Positions 53,299-62,535 of a stretch of 64,000 nucleotides of DNA are shown piece after piece. Each line of letters opens with the position of its first letter. Position 1 is the stretch's first letter. Below the pieces are notes generated by a model. It was not told the origin of the DNA and searched no databases. It saw only the letters and a list, made by a program, of their open reading frames with translations. This stretch comes from Bradyrhizobium sp. CSA207 (lineage in GTDB: Bacteria; Pseudomonadota; Alphaproteobacteria; Rhizobiales; Xanthobacteraceae): contig NZ_JAACFT010000032.1 of assembly GCF_029051685.1 (NCBI RefSeq), positions 1 through 64,000 of the forward strand. The letters run 5' to 3'. A program made the position numbers and the translations under genes.

Positions 53299-54834
53299 AT
53301 GGCCATGGCCAGCTTCATAGATCGCGCGGCGTCGGCGGCCTCGCGGGTATTGACCAATTTTAAGATGTCGGTGTTCGAGGAAAGGCTTGCGGCGCAGGTC
53401 ATCGGAGTGGCGTTCGACGGCGCAGCCGTGAAGTCGCCGGAAGGCAGCGCCAGCCTGGATATCATCATCAGGCTGTTATCGCGTCTCTATCCGACGATTG
53501 CGCTGCGGCCGCTCGATGCAAAGGCGAGGGATCACGTTCCCGCGCTCGAGCTCTTGGCGAAGTCCATCAATCCCGAAATCGAGCTCGCCAAGATCAGGAA
53601 GCAAGTCACGGTTGCCCTTGTCGTTGGAAGTAGTCTGCCGCGTACTAAGTGTCCGACCTTCTTCATCGGCTCGGACGGATGGAGAGCCAAGCTCTCGAGC
53701 CGCGGTCCTGTTGGCTCCGGCGCGTCGATGAATCCGTTCGGTGCAGGAGCTGCGTCATGCTTTGCCGCAGCCAATGTTTTTCGGATGGTGTTTGGCGAAC
53801 AACTGGAGCAGGGCGGTCCGGACGACATTATCGACTTATCAATGCTGACGTATGCCCAAGCCATCCCTGAAGCCGGTCCTGCCCTTGATGGAGTGGATAT
53901 AGGCGACACGCACCTCGTTGGCCTCGGCGCGATTGGGAACGGCGCCGTTTGGGCCTTGGCTCGCGCAGCGGGACTTAAAGGATCGCTCTGTCTGGTGGAC
54001 CATGAGGAGATCGACCTTTCGAATCTGCAGCGGTACGTGCTGGCCAGCCAATGTCATGTTGGTTCACCAAAAGTGGACCTGGCGCGCGCCGCGTTGGCGG
54101 ACACGGCTCTGGAAGTGTCGACACATCGTGCCAAATGGGACGCCTATGTGAACGACCGCGACAATTGGGGGTTCGAAAGGGTCGCTGTTGCATTGGACAA
54201 CGCGCCGGACCGAATTGCCGTGCAAGGGGCATTGCCGAAATGGGTCGTAAACGCCTGGACGCAGGAGATCGATCTCGGGGTGTCGCGCCATGGCTTCGAT
54301 GACGGCCGTGCATGTCTCGCCTGCCTCTACTTGCCACACGGGAAGATAAAGGACGAGGACGAGAAGATGGCCGAGGAGCTGGGGATGCCAGAAGCCAAAC
54401 AGGAGATCCGGGTTCTTCTTCAGACGAACAGGCCGTTGGATGCCGGTTTTGTCGAGCGTGTCGCAAGGGCCTTCGACATCTCTTCGGAATCCCTTCAAGA
54501 GTTTGTTGGGCAATCCATCCGATCGTTTCACCAACGGGCAATCTGCGGCGGGGTCGTCATGCGCCTGACGGATGGAGCGCAGCCCGTGAAAGCCGTTGTA
54601 CCGATGTCATTTCAGTCGGCTCTTGCTGGCATAATGCTGGCGGCAGATCTCGTGAAGCACGCTTCGGGGGTTTTGAACGTGCCGACCACAAGCACACGGA
54701 TTAACCTGCTTCGTCCACTCGCCGCGCATCTTCACGATCCAAAGGCGAAAGACACGTCAGGACGCTGCATCTGCGCGGACCAAGACTTCCTAGCTGCGTA
54801 CCGGCGGAAGTACGAGATCTCGTACCCAAACTAA
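53299..54834 (+). CDS. E1-like (ThiF-fold) activating enzyme of the Ubl operon
   Basis: 511 residues. An N-terminal domain of about 210 residues without a clear family precedes the ThiF/E1 domain: DTHLVGLGAIGNGAVWALAR (nucleotide loop), CLVDHEEIDLSNLQRYVLAS, SPKVDLARAALADTALEVST and VAVALDNAPDRIAVQGALPK. The segment RACLACLYLP holds a candidate active-site or zinc-binding cysteine pair. It would adenylate the Ubl tail and hand it to the E2. A C-terminal part (AICGGVVMRLTDG, SALAGIMLAADLVKHASG) completes the fold. Confidence 0.85.
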   Translation: MAMASFIDRAASAASRVLTNFKMSVFEERLAAQVIGVAFDGAAVKSPEGSASLDIIIRLLSRLYPTIALRPLDAKARDHVPALELLAKSINPEIELAKIRKQVTVALVVGSSLPRTKCPTFFIGSDGWRAKLSSRGPVGSGASMNPFGAGAASCFAAANVFRMVFGEQLEQGGPDDIIDLSMLTYAQAIPEAGPALDGVDIGDTHLVGLGAIGNGAVWALARAAGLKGSLCLVDHEEIDLSNLQRYVLASQCHVGSPKVDLARAALADTALEVSTHRAKWDAYVNDRDNWGFERVAVALDNAPDRIAVQGALPKWVVNAWTQEIDLGVSRHGFDDGRACLACLYLPHGKIKDEDEKMAEELGMPEAKQEIRVLLQTNRPLDAGFVERVARAFDISSESLQEFVGQSIRSFHQRAICGGVVMRLTDGAQPVKAVVPMSFQSALAGIMLAADLVKHASGVLNVPTTSTRINLLRPLAAHLHDPKAKDTSGRCICADQDFLAAYRRKYEISYPN

Positions 54835-54984
54835 GTTGGCAGCGAACTTTCACGAGACTGGTCTCGTTTGCGTTGAGAAATACAAGGTTTCTGGAATCCT
54901 TGGCTAAGACTTCGGCTGAAAAGAAGTATCAACAGCTCTTCGTCCGACCCGCGGAGCTGAGTCGGTCTCAGCGAAGGATTGCGT

Positions 54985-55036
54985 TTGAGCAGGGATCATA
55001 ATCCAGGGGGCGGGGGTTCGAGTCCCCTCTGTTTTG
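54985..55036 (+). tRNA. 3' half of a tRNA with CAU anticodon (remnant)
   Basis: AGGGATCATAATCCAG folds as an anticodon arm (loop ATCATAA, T before CAT), followed by a five-base variable loop, a perfect T arm (GGGGG-TTCGAGT-CCCCT) and CTGTTTTG. No matching 5' acceptor strand or D arm is found upstream. It is not a working tRNA; it resembles the tRNA end left at an integration site. The flanking 54835-54984 and 55037-55361 hold no gene. Confidence 0.45.
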
Positions 55037-55361
55037 CCGCTCACAGCGCGCGCAAGTTCCGCGACGAATTCAGAGATCATCGGGGTCCATGCCTTCTTGC
55101 GATGCGACATCGTCGCCTCGGGCTTGAACGAATATTTGCGTACGCCCGGGCCGCGTCACGGTTTCGGGCCTGACCGAAGTTCAAAGGGCGGCTTTGACCT
55201 ATGTTGAGTAACGCAGCCGTCGAGCGTCGACGGAGGCTAGGTCGGCTACCGTGACGTCGGTTTCGAAGAGCAAAGGCTCCGTTTGGATCGCACCCGGTCT
55301 CGACGCTGACGAAGATGGTCGAAAGGACAATATGGGGTTCCTTTTTGTATCCTTGAGACTG

Positions 55362-55664
55362 CACGATCGGTTGGATCAAGCCATCTCTGCCGCCTACTCG
55401 TGTCCGTCTGTTGGTTTCGTGAAGAACCGACAGTTTGGAGAACTCGGCGACTTATGCAATCGCCTGAACCAAATCGGAGAAGACGCTTGCTAGCCGCCTC
55501 AGGTCATAGTGGTCACGCAGCGTCGTGCCCGTGTAGCCGTGAGGGAACAAACCGCGCTTGCGCAGGATCGGCACGACCTGCTCGGCGAAAATGTCGAATC
55601 CGCCGGGCAGCCAAGGTGGCATGACGTTGAAGCCGTCGGCTACGCGAACCAGGTCTGGATGTGT
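55362..55664 (+). repeat. ~300-bp repeat, copy 2, with monooxygenase 3' fragment
   Basis: The minus strand reads DGFNVMPPWLPGGFDIFAEQ and VVPILRKRGLFPHGYTGTTL to the stop at 55452, the last 70 residues of a flavin monooxygenase like the one at 34931. The rest of that gene is absent. Homology to copy 1 continues past the stop for about 80 bases. Confidence 0.65.
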
Positions 55665-55767
55665 CGGCGATCCTTTCCGGCGGGCCGGCAAATCCATTGA
55701 CCGAGCAAAGTTCAGAGAAACCTGCCGCCCGCGCGCTGTATCAGTGAATTGGAGATCAGCATTTTGG

Positions 55768-55794
55768 AAGGCCGCGGGAAGCGTCCGCGGCCTT
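55768..55794. terminator. Strong GC hairpin, possible bidirectional terminator
   Basis: AAGGCCGCGG and CCGCGGCCTT form a perfect 10-bp stem around a seven-base loop. T-tracts are weak on both sides (TTCTGCTT on plus; CCAAAAT on minus). It lies after the LysR relic on the minus strand. Confidence 0.5.
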
Positions 55795-55828
55795 CTGCTT
55801 CGAAAGAGCGATCAGCTCATCGTCGGCA

Positions 55829-56096
55829 TTATGAATTCGGCGCCGGCGCGGCACGATGGGCCTCTGCCAAAAGCTCGCTGATCCGATTGGCGTAAGGAAG
55901 CAACCTGCTCCCATCGAGGTGAGCGTAACCCTTTTTTGGACCGGTGGAAAAGCTGGACACCAAGTTGGACCTCTAAAGCCCGAATCCGCTGCGTCACGTT
56001 GGACTGCAGGTGGAGGTCGTTTGCCGCGCGGCCGATCCCGCCCGCCATCGCCACCGCCGTAAAGAAATTGAGGTCGGTGCTATCCATAGCGGTCAT
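55829..56096 (-). pseudogene. LysR-family regulator, N-terminal relic, frameshifted
   Basis: From the ATG at 56096: MDSTDLNFFTAVAMAGGIGR, AANDLHLQSNVTQRIRALEV, QLGVQLFHRSKKG is the LysR winged helix. Then two shifts: VTLTS in one frame and YANRISELLAEAHRAAPAPN in another, ending with TAA at 55829. The effector domain is absent. It diverges from the chimeric gene at 56204. Confidence 0.7.
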
Positions 56097-56203
56097 CTCC
56101 CATAATGATGACCATCATCAAAAGTAATCACTTTCCCGTTGTCAATGACTGATCTAGCCTTTGCATCGAAAAGGCGGATTGCGCCCGAGCAAAGGACGGC
56201 AAC

Positions 56204-56868
56204 ATGGCTATCAAGACGAGATTGACCGACTTTTTCGGGCTCGAGCACCCGATCGTGCTGGCACCGATGGACCCGCCTCCGGCGGCGAGCTAGCCTCGGC
56301 GGTTTCCGCGGCCGGGGCCTTCGGCATGCTGGGTGGCGGTTATGCAAATCGGACGTGGTTCGAAGAGCAGTCGGCCAACGATAATCCCGGCACGACGCAC
56401 TTCCGCTTCACGCCCGCTTTGGTCGGCCGATTGAGTCGTGTGGAAGGAATTGTTGCGGTAAAGAGTCCAGCGCCGGACGCTTCCGCCGTCGCCGATCACT
56501 TGAAGCAGTTGCGCGCGGCCGTCCGGAGTGGTTTCTCGCTCGGTTACAGCGGTGACTGGAATTGCCTCGACGCGCTGTTGGCCGGGGGCGAGACTTGGTA
56601 CAGCGTTTTGGGAGGGATCTTCCCAAAAACCTGCCTGGCACTCGTTCGTGCGGCGCAAGGCGGCGATTCTGCGGAAGCTCGACGATTGAATGAACTCCTT
56701 CAACCGATTTGGCATCTTTTCAAGGCATTCTCGAGTCTGCGCGTAGTTTACGCAATAGCGAAGCTTAAAGGGCTCTGCGCGGCCGAACCGCCGCGTCCCA
56801 TCCTGCAGCTGCCGGAAGACGCCCAGAAGAAGATTTCTGACACGCTCGCCGCGCTGGAGCTTGAATGA
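56204..56868 (+). pseudogene. Chimera: nitronate monooxygenase start joined to DapA-family end
   Basis: From the ATG at 56204 MAIKTRLTDFFGLEHPIVLA is the start of a nitronate monooxygenase; after PMDP two bases are out of step and a TAG follows. In the next frame GGELASAVSAAGAFGMLGGG continues that family to about 56390. There, without a break in frame, the sequence becomes the C-terminal half of a dihydrodipicolinate-synthase-type aldolase (SRVEGIVAVKSPAPDASAVA, GFSLGYSGDWNCLDALLAGG, SSLRVVYAIAKLKGLCAAEP) to 56868. It is a fusion made by recombination between unrelated genes and is unlikely to work as either. The 56869-57318 stretch holds no gene. Confidence 0.65.
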
Positions 56869-57318
56869 GTTCTGCGCGCCGCACCGCAGTGTGCTCGTCA
56901 AAGCAGTCAAGCTTCGCGGCGCGGACATGAGGCCGCAGCCCCATGTTATCCTCTTGCCTCGCGCTCGGTCGCTTGACTCCGATTTCTCGAACGCACTGTC
57001 CCCATCTCTGCAGCCCTGGTTACGAAAAGCCTGATTGTCACTGCGCCGACGCAATATCGCGAAAGTCGAGACGACGGGTCTTGGTTTTTCCGGTGCCCGA
57101 GATTTCAATTTGCGGGTTGGTAGAACCTTGGACACCACCGATCGACTACTGCTGTTGGAAATCCGAGCTTCACCAGCGAGCGCGTGGTCGGTGAGCCTCG
57201 CCGATTTCGGTCATGGCCGCGCAACGGGAAACGCAGCAAATTTCTCCGGAACTAGGAACACTAGCCGGCGCCGCGGGGTTCTTCCACGCTAGGGCTAGGA
57301 CTTACGGAGTTCTCTTCC

Positions 57319-57540
57319 ATGGCTACCCAGATCGTGATCGACCACACAGGCGACAGCAGACATTTTTTTGACCAAACCGACCCCGAGGGGCTGGCCAAGG
57401 CTGAGCGGCGCTTTAAGAAGTTGACAGACCAAGGATTTACCGCTGCTACTCGGACGCCGGCCGGCGATCTCAAGGCCGTACGGACATTTGATCCGATTGC
57501 GGACGAGACGCTGTTCTACCCGCGCCTCGTCGGCGGCTAG
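57319..57540 (+). CDS. Conserved 73-residue protein
   Basis: MATQIVIDHTGDSRHFFDQT, then EGLAKAERRFKKLTDQGFTA, LKAVRTFDPIADETLFYPRL and VGG. It is a compact alpha/beta protein resembling small proteins found beside phage-like or plasmid genes in rhizobia. A GGAG lies upstream. It is followed 20 bases later by another small gene, probably in one operon. Function unknown. Confidence 0.65.
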   Translation: MATQIVIDHTGDSRHFFDQTDPEGLAKAERRFKKLTDQGFTAATRTPAGDLKAVRTFDPIADETLFYPRLVGG

Positions 57541-57560
57541 CCACCCTCTCGGTACACCAA

Positions 57561-57986
57561 ATGTTTTTGTTCAGACGCAACGGCGTCGGCAGTAGTGCGC
57601 GTTTGCGCGCCCTGCGTTCGCTGTATTGGAGCTTCATCGAGCAAAATGGGCCGGAAGCGCGTGCGCGGCGTCTTTTGCGCGATTGGCTATCTCCGGATCA
57701 GCGTGCGCAGTTTGATGCCGAGGGTTATTTCGAAGTCACGGGCTCTCACACCGGCCGACGATATCGAATTCATCAGGGCACCATGAGCAATGTTTTGGAG
57801 CTTGATGAAGAAAGACAGCCTAAGATCGGGTGGTGTTTCGTTCCCGAACGGGCTCTGGCAGCTGGCGACGTGATGCTCGCCCAGAAGATCGCGCTCGAAA
57901 CCGACGAAGCCGCAGTGCTCGCGCTTGCCCACCGGTTTTCTCCGAGACTGCCCTCCCTGCCCCGAGTAGTGCGGCGTGCTTACTAG
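57561..57986 (+). CDS. Conserved 141-residue protein
   Basis: A basic helical start (MFLFRRNGVGSSARLRALRS) leads to ARRLLRDWLSPDQRAQFDAE, GYFEVTGSHTGRRYRIHQGT and IGWCFVPERALAAGDVMLAQ, KIALETDEAAVLALAHRFSP. The middle part, with its G-R-R-Y-R-I-H signature, recurs in rhizobial proteins of unknown role that lie after a gene like the one at 57319. No membrane segment. Confidence 0.65.
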   Translation: MFLFRRNGVGSSARLRALRSLYWSFIEQNGPEARARRLLRDWLSPDQRAQFDAEGYFEVTGSHTGRRYRIHQGTMSNVLELDEERQPKIGWCFVPERALAAGDVMLAQKIALETDEAAVLALAHRFSPRLPSLPRVVRRAY

Positions 57987-57999
57987 GCCGCTCACGGGC

Positions 58000-58029
58000 G
58001 GGGCCGTCGCTTGTGACGGCGGCGGCCCC
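58000..58029 (+). terminator. Imperfect GC-rich hairpin after the small-gene pair
   Basis: CCGTC and GACGG pair around TTGT-containing loop, with outer GGG/CCC pairing across a bulge, 14 bases after the stop at 57986. No T-run. The following 1 kb, to 59011, shows no gene I can support on either strand. Confidence 0.3.
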
Positions 58030-59011
58030 TTGCCGCGAAGGCGGCGGATACGCGAGACATAGCCACCTCCGCGACGACGGACAGCATCAACGCAATGCTC
58101 GCCTTACGCAATCGGATCTACTTGTTAGCCTTACCGGACGGGTGTGGTCCTCTGGTGATGGTCTCCACATCTGTCATTGTTCGGGTAAACGCTTCGCGCG
58201 ACTGCTCCGCGTGAGCAGGGCTCTCTGGTTCACTGAGATATGCAATCTTTATCAGATGCCTGCTCAACAGATACGTAACTCGGAGGTTGTCGGAGTGCCG
58301 GCTTCGCAGAACAGTGATCTGTCGTCGCATAACAGAACTCGCGCGCATTGCCCGGCAAACGAAGCCGCCATGCCGAATATGATGGCGCGACGGCTTCGCC
58401 TGGGCGGACCCGGACGGGGGCAATGTCCGGTGCGCGAACGTACCCCTCCGATGCGTCGCCGCAATCAAAGCCTCAAATTAAGATTGATGTTCGGGGTCGA
58501 TGTAATTCTGGAACCGATGTTGGCGCGTGCAACGAGCAGGAACGTTCTACTTTTCAGCCGAATTCCACGCTGAATAAAACTATCACACCGATCAAAAATT
58601 CATGTGTTGCCATATCTTCACGCTCGAGGACTGGGCAGGGCACTAGACGTGCAAGAGATCGACCGCGAGAGCGCCCGGAGAAGGTCTACAGCGAGGCTCC
58701 GCCGCGGTCGCGAAGTGCGGCCCACGGCGTCTCGCTCGTTTTGAGCCAGAGCGGAGGGCAAGCGAAACCGCTGACGCGTGTGCGCGAACTCTATCGACCG
58801 TCGGCCCTTTAAGCGTCCGCGGCTGAAATTGAGTACCGCTGCTCCGATGATGGGCAGGCGAGGCGCACGGGATGTCGCGTCGAACAATTACAAGGTCGGC
58901 ATGGGCACAAGCAACCGCCCAAGAGGCGCGAGCAGATGCCAACTCTTTTCGCGTCGAGCGGCATGTTCTCGATCGGCGCATTTTTAAAACCGACAGACCT
59001 CTACGGCCGCC

Positions 59012-59593
59012 TTAAGAAAGATCTGCAAGCCGTAGGAAGTTTGCGAACAGTACGTCCCCTTGTGGGGTGAGTATCGACTCCGGATGGAACTGCACGCCAT
59101 ATGTTGGTTGATCGCGATGGGCGAGGGCCATGAGCTCCCCATCATCCGAGAGTGCTGTCACGGTGAGGTGTCGGGCAGATGACGAATCAAATTCGACGAT
59201 CAGCGAATGGTAGCGCCCCACACAAAGTGGGGATGGTAGGTCTTTGAACAGCCCCCGGCCTTCATGTGTGACATACGAGGGACGACCGTGCATAGGACGA
59301 CGTGCGCGCGTTACACGTGCGCCGAACACGCTCCCAATGCACTGGTGTCCGAGACAGATGCCGAGAATTGGCACCTGACCCGAAAATTCGCGAACGACGG
59401 CTTTAGATATTCCAGCCTCAATTGGAGCGCCCGGACCGGGGGAGATGACAACCGCGCGGGGCCTGAGGTCAGCAAGTTCGCTCACATCCATCGCGTCGTT
59501 CCGGACGACACATGTTGCTGCACCAAGTTTGCGGAAATATCGCGCAATGTTGAAGACGAAAGAGTCGTAGTTGTCGATGATGACAATCAACAT
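59012..59593 (-). CDS. pabA: Glutamine amidotransferase subunit (PabA/TrpG type)
   Basis: 193 residues. VIIDNYDSFVFNIARYF, VISPGPGAPIEAGISKAVV, and the catalytic triad: nucleophile in ILGICLGHQCIGSVFG, then GVQFHPESILT with His and Glu. It supplies ammonia from glutamine to the synthase next door. It overlaps the PabB gene by seven bases. PabA and TrpG cannot be told apart by sequence; the PabB neighbour decides the name. Confidence 0.88.
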   Translation of the reverse strand: MLIVIIDNYDSFVFNIARYFRKLGAATCVVRNDAMDVSELADLRPRAVVISPGPGAPIEAGISKAVVREFSGQVPILGICLGHQCIGSVFGARVTRARRPMHGRPSYVTHEGRGLFKDLPSPLCVGRYHSLIVEFDSSSARHLTVTALSDDGELMALAHRDQPTYGVQFHPESILTPQGDVLFANFLRLADLS

Positions 59594-60981
59594 GCACCGG
59601 CGTCTTCAGCAACGAATGCGCGAAAAATGCGCTCTGCTTTTGCAAGGCTCTCCTCATATTCGGCGGCCGGATCGGACATTGCCGTTATCCCGCCACCTGC
59701 ATGCAAGACGGCCTGGCCGTCGTCGATCGTCACGGTGCGAATAGCAATATTTGTATCCATATGTCCATTGAACCCCATGTAGCCTATGGCACCGCAAAAC
59801 ACCTCTCGCGCCACACGCTCGATATCCAGGATAATTTCCATCGAGCGTACCTTGGGAGCTCCGGTAACGGAGCCGCCGGGAAAGCAGGCGCGAAGTAGCC
59901 CCACGGCATCCTCTCCCTGTGCCAGCTCACCCGTAACGACGGACACGAGATGGTGCACCGAGGCATAGGACTCGAGGTTGCATAATGACGGGACGTGGAC
60001 TGAATCGGGCGTGCAAACGCGCGAGAGATCACTGCGCAGGAGGTCGACGATCATGATGTTCTCGGCGCGATCTTTTTCCGAACTTAGCAGCGTCTCAGCG
60101 CGACGCCGGTCTTCCTCGCAATCAGCAGAACGCGCCACCGTTCCCTTGATAGGTCGCGTTTCGACCTGTCGCCCGTCAAGCTTTAGGAAACGCTCGGGCG
60201 AACTCGATGCAATGGTGAGCTTGCCATACCGAAGGAGGGCGGCAAAGGGAGCCGGATTCACTTTCCGCAGCTGACAATAGAAGGCTATCGAATCGAATGA
60301 GTTCGCCAGGCGAGCGCTGAAGCGCTGCGCAATGTTGACCTGGAAGGCGTCACCCGACAGAATGAGGTCAATCACGCGCTGTACCGCCGCGATGTATCCC
60401 TGACGACTGAAGTTCGAATGCCATGAGCCGACTTGGCCTAGTGTCAAATCAGGAGGGCGGGCCGAGACTGTAACCAGCCCAACAAATTCTTCGGCTCTTC
60501 GGCGAGCTCTCTCACGCCGGCGAGCTGGATCCTGCTCCGGCCACCCGGTGGAAACGACCCAGCATCTGTCATGGCGGTGATCGAAGCTGATCACGACGTC
60601 GTAAAGATGTAGGAGTACCTGAGGTAAGCGATGCCCCCCGATGGCTGGCACCGGCAGTCGCTCCAGTGTGCTGTTCAGCTCGTATCCAAAAAAGCCGGCG
60701 GCACCGCCCTGGAAAGCCGGGAGATCGGCGCGGTGCACTTGCGGATAGTTGGCTAGCAGAGCACGAAGTGCCGCCCACGGATCGCCCACAATGGTCTCTC
60801 CGCTGCAAATACCTCTCCCGCCCGCGATCATATAAGTGCTGAAGGGATCGCACGTCACATACGAGTACTGCCCGAGCACCGCGTGTCTCGATGCGCTATC
60901 CAGGAACGTGAGGTGCCTCCGATGCGAGAGGCGTCGCATGGCTGTGACGGGCTCAATCCACTGCAGTTCCACTACATGCAT
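59587..60981 (-). CDS. pabB: Aminodeoxychorismate synthase component I (PabB type)
   Basis: About 464 residues from the ATG at 60981 (the frame is open to 61101). LTFLDSASRHAVLGQYSYVT is the start of the chorismate enzyme. The core has SGDAFQVNIAQRFSA, SSSPERFLKL, ETRPIKGTVAR and FPGGSVTGAPKVRSMEII, then GAIGYMGFNGHMDTNIAIRT. The Lys in PIKGT marks PabB rather than TrpE (PIAGT). With PabA it makes 4-amino-4-deoxychorismate, the precursor of p-aminobenzoate. Placement in an accessory region beside a Dabb gene may mean a specialised-metabolite role. Confidence 0.85.
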   Translation of the reverse strand: MHVVELQWIEPVTAMRRLSHRRHLTFLDSASRHAVLGQYSYVTCDPFSTYMIAGGRGICSGETIVGDPWAALRALLANYPQVHRADLPAFQGGAAGFFGYELNSTLERLPVPAIGGHRLPQVLLHLYDVVISFDHRHDRCWVVSTGWPEQDPARRRERARRRAEEFVGLVTVSARPPDLTLGQVGSWHSNFSRQGYIAAVQRVIDLILSGDAFQVNIAQRFSARLANSFDSIAFYCQLRKVNPAPFAALLRYGKLTIASSSPERFLKLDGRQVETRPIKGTVARSADCEEDRRRAETLLSSEKDRAENIMIVDLLRSDLSRVCTPDSVHVPSLCNLESYASVHHLVSVVTGELAQGEDAVGLLRACFPGGSVTGAPKVRSMEIILDIERVAREVFCGAIGYMGFNGHMDTNIAIRTVTIDDGQAVLHAGGGITAMSDPAAEYEESLAKAERIFRAFVAEDAGAC

Positions 60982-61073
60982 TAGTCTGTCGCTCAGCGAT
61001 ACATGGCTGACTGTGATTCCGCCCGGCGAAGGCGAGGCTTTTGTGCACCCAAATCCCCTACACGCCTGCCAGG

Positions 61074-61400
61074 TTAAGTAGGCCCGTGGATAGGGCCACA
61101 TACTGGCTCCGCAACTGTTATGCTGTAATCGGCCGCGAGACGTAGCTCTCGGAGCGGTCTTACCTGCCGGATCGACTCCTGGTAAAGCTCGTGCGCTTTA
61201 TAGGCTTCGAGTTCGACTTCGTCGTCGAATTCACCGTAGACGATCACGTCAATTTCGTTGCCAAGCCGGTCACTCTTGCGGTTGCGAGCGACCTCAAGCC
61301 GGCGTGCGTGCGGGATTTTGGCGAGAACGGAAAGGCCGTCGACCAGTTTGTCGACATGCGCCTTATCTTTTGCGGTGAAGAATACGATGTGTCGAATCAT
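61074..61400 (-). CDS. Dabb (stress-responsive A/B barrel) domain protein
   Basis: 108 residues starting MIRHIVFFTAKDKAHVDKLV, with EVARNRKSDRLGNEIDVIVY and ELEAYKAHELYQESIRQVRP. The I-R-H-I-V-x-F start and H-x-x-Y-Q-E pattern define the dimeric Dabb fold. Some members are cyclases or small-ligand enzymes; others are of unknown role. It precedes pabB by 92 bases on the same strand. The region 61401-62021 shows no supported gene. Confidence 0.8.
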   Translation of the reverse strand: MIRHIVFFTAKDKAHVDKLVDGLSVLAKIPHARRLEVARNRKSDRLGNEIDVIVYGEFDDEVELEAYKAHELYQESIRQVRPLRELRLAADYSITVAEPVCGPIHGPT

Positions 61401-62021
61401 AGTTGACCGCCGGTAATCCCGAACATTGCGGTTGAGTTCGCCCAAAGCGACAGAAGCCTCATCGCCAAATCATGCAAGACTCCGCCAGCCGTTCAGATGC
61501 CACTGCACAGCGGGCGCCCTGCACGATCGCGCTGGCGGTATTTAGCTGAATGTTCTTCCGCCGCTACTGCGCAAGGTAGACGATGTTTGAGACGTATTTC
61601 CGCACCGAAGTTAGGAACCGCGTGATCATCAATCGCTGAGACAAGTTTCAGTAGGTGCTTCCGTCGACGGTCATTAGCTTCGCGCGGATCTCGTGCATGA
61701 ATCGGTCTCACTTGCTGGATTGGCGCATAAGAACTGCAGCAAAATGCGCTCGTTCGTTGAATACAGGCGCCATCATAAAACCAGAAGGGAAAGAGCGCCG
61801 CCAAGCCCTGAAGCGTCGACATCGAGGCGTGACTTTCAATGGTTGAAATCCGCTCTCCGGCTGAAATCACGGAAGGTGGCGATAGTCTCAGCCATACGTG
61901 CGCGCCTGCGAGGAGCTTACCGTTTTGGCGCTGCTCGTCGCCAAGCAACGAGCCCCTGCCTGTCGGCCAAAAATTGCGCGTTTGGTCGTAATTCCGCGAT
62001 GAAATCCTTCAAAGAAGCTCG

Positions 62022-62219
62022 GTTGCCGAAAACCACACAACGATTGGTGGTCTCGGCGAGGCGGTTGCCGCACTTCTGATGCGTTCAGGCGTCCATCCGC
62101 CTTTCCGCCAGATCGCATTGCCGGACGAATTTCTTGACGCCGGCGCACTTCCGACACTGCACGACCGCTACGGGATTTCCACCGCAGAGGTCGCAAAGCA
62201 GATCAAGCAGTGGCTTTAG
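62022..62219 (+). pseudogene. Transketolase C-terminal fragment
   Basis: The plus strand reads VAENHTTIGGLGEAVAALLM, RSGVHPPFRQIALPDEFLDA and GALPTLHDRYGISTAEVAKQ to a TAG at 62217-62219. This is the last 65 residues of a split-type transketolase (C-terminal subunit). The sequence before 62020 is unrelated, so it is a relic. Confidence 0.65.
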
Positions 62220-62535
62220 AATACCGGCGCTAAGCGCCAATCGAGCCAAGCCTAGGTGAGGAGCTACGCCCGTGGCATGTTGCGGCGGCGGCTGATGGCT
62301 CCTGTCCAAATACCGGTGGTCGAGAGCCGGAAACGAACAGCGCAGACAAGTTGCACGGCCGCTTCGCGCGCCGCGCAACGCCGGAAGGCGCGGTCACGCA
62401 GTCGACGAGCTCCGGCGCGTTCTCGATCGAGGCGAACCGACCTGGAGTTCTCCCGCGACAGAATTCTGCCGGGCCCGACCGGTCGCCGATGCCGCCTGGG
62501 AAACGGCCGCAGGATCCGGAATCGACGGATGCGAC

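Noticed and set aside
57990..59011. Several 60-150 codon frames between the small genes and pabA
   Set aside because: All are Arg/Ser/Pro-rich with no motif or start signal, typical of high-GC noise.
61493..61948. Minus-strand gene upstream of the Dabb gene
   Set aside because: No motif, no ribosome site and competing frames; an alternative reading has in-frame TGA and TAG.
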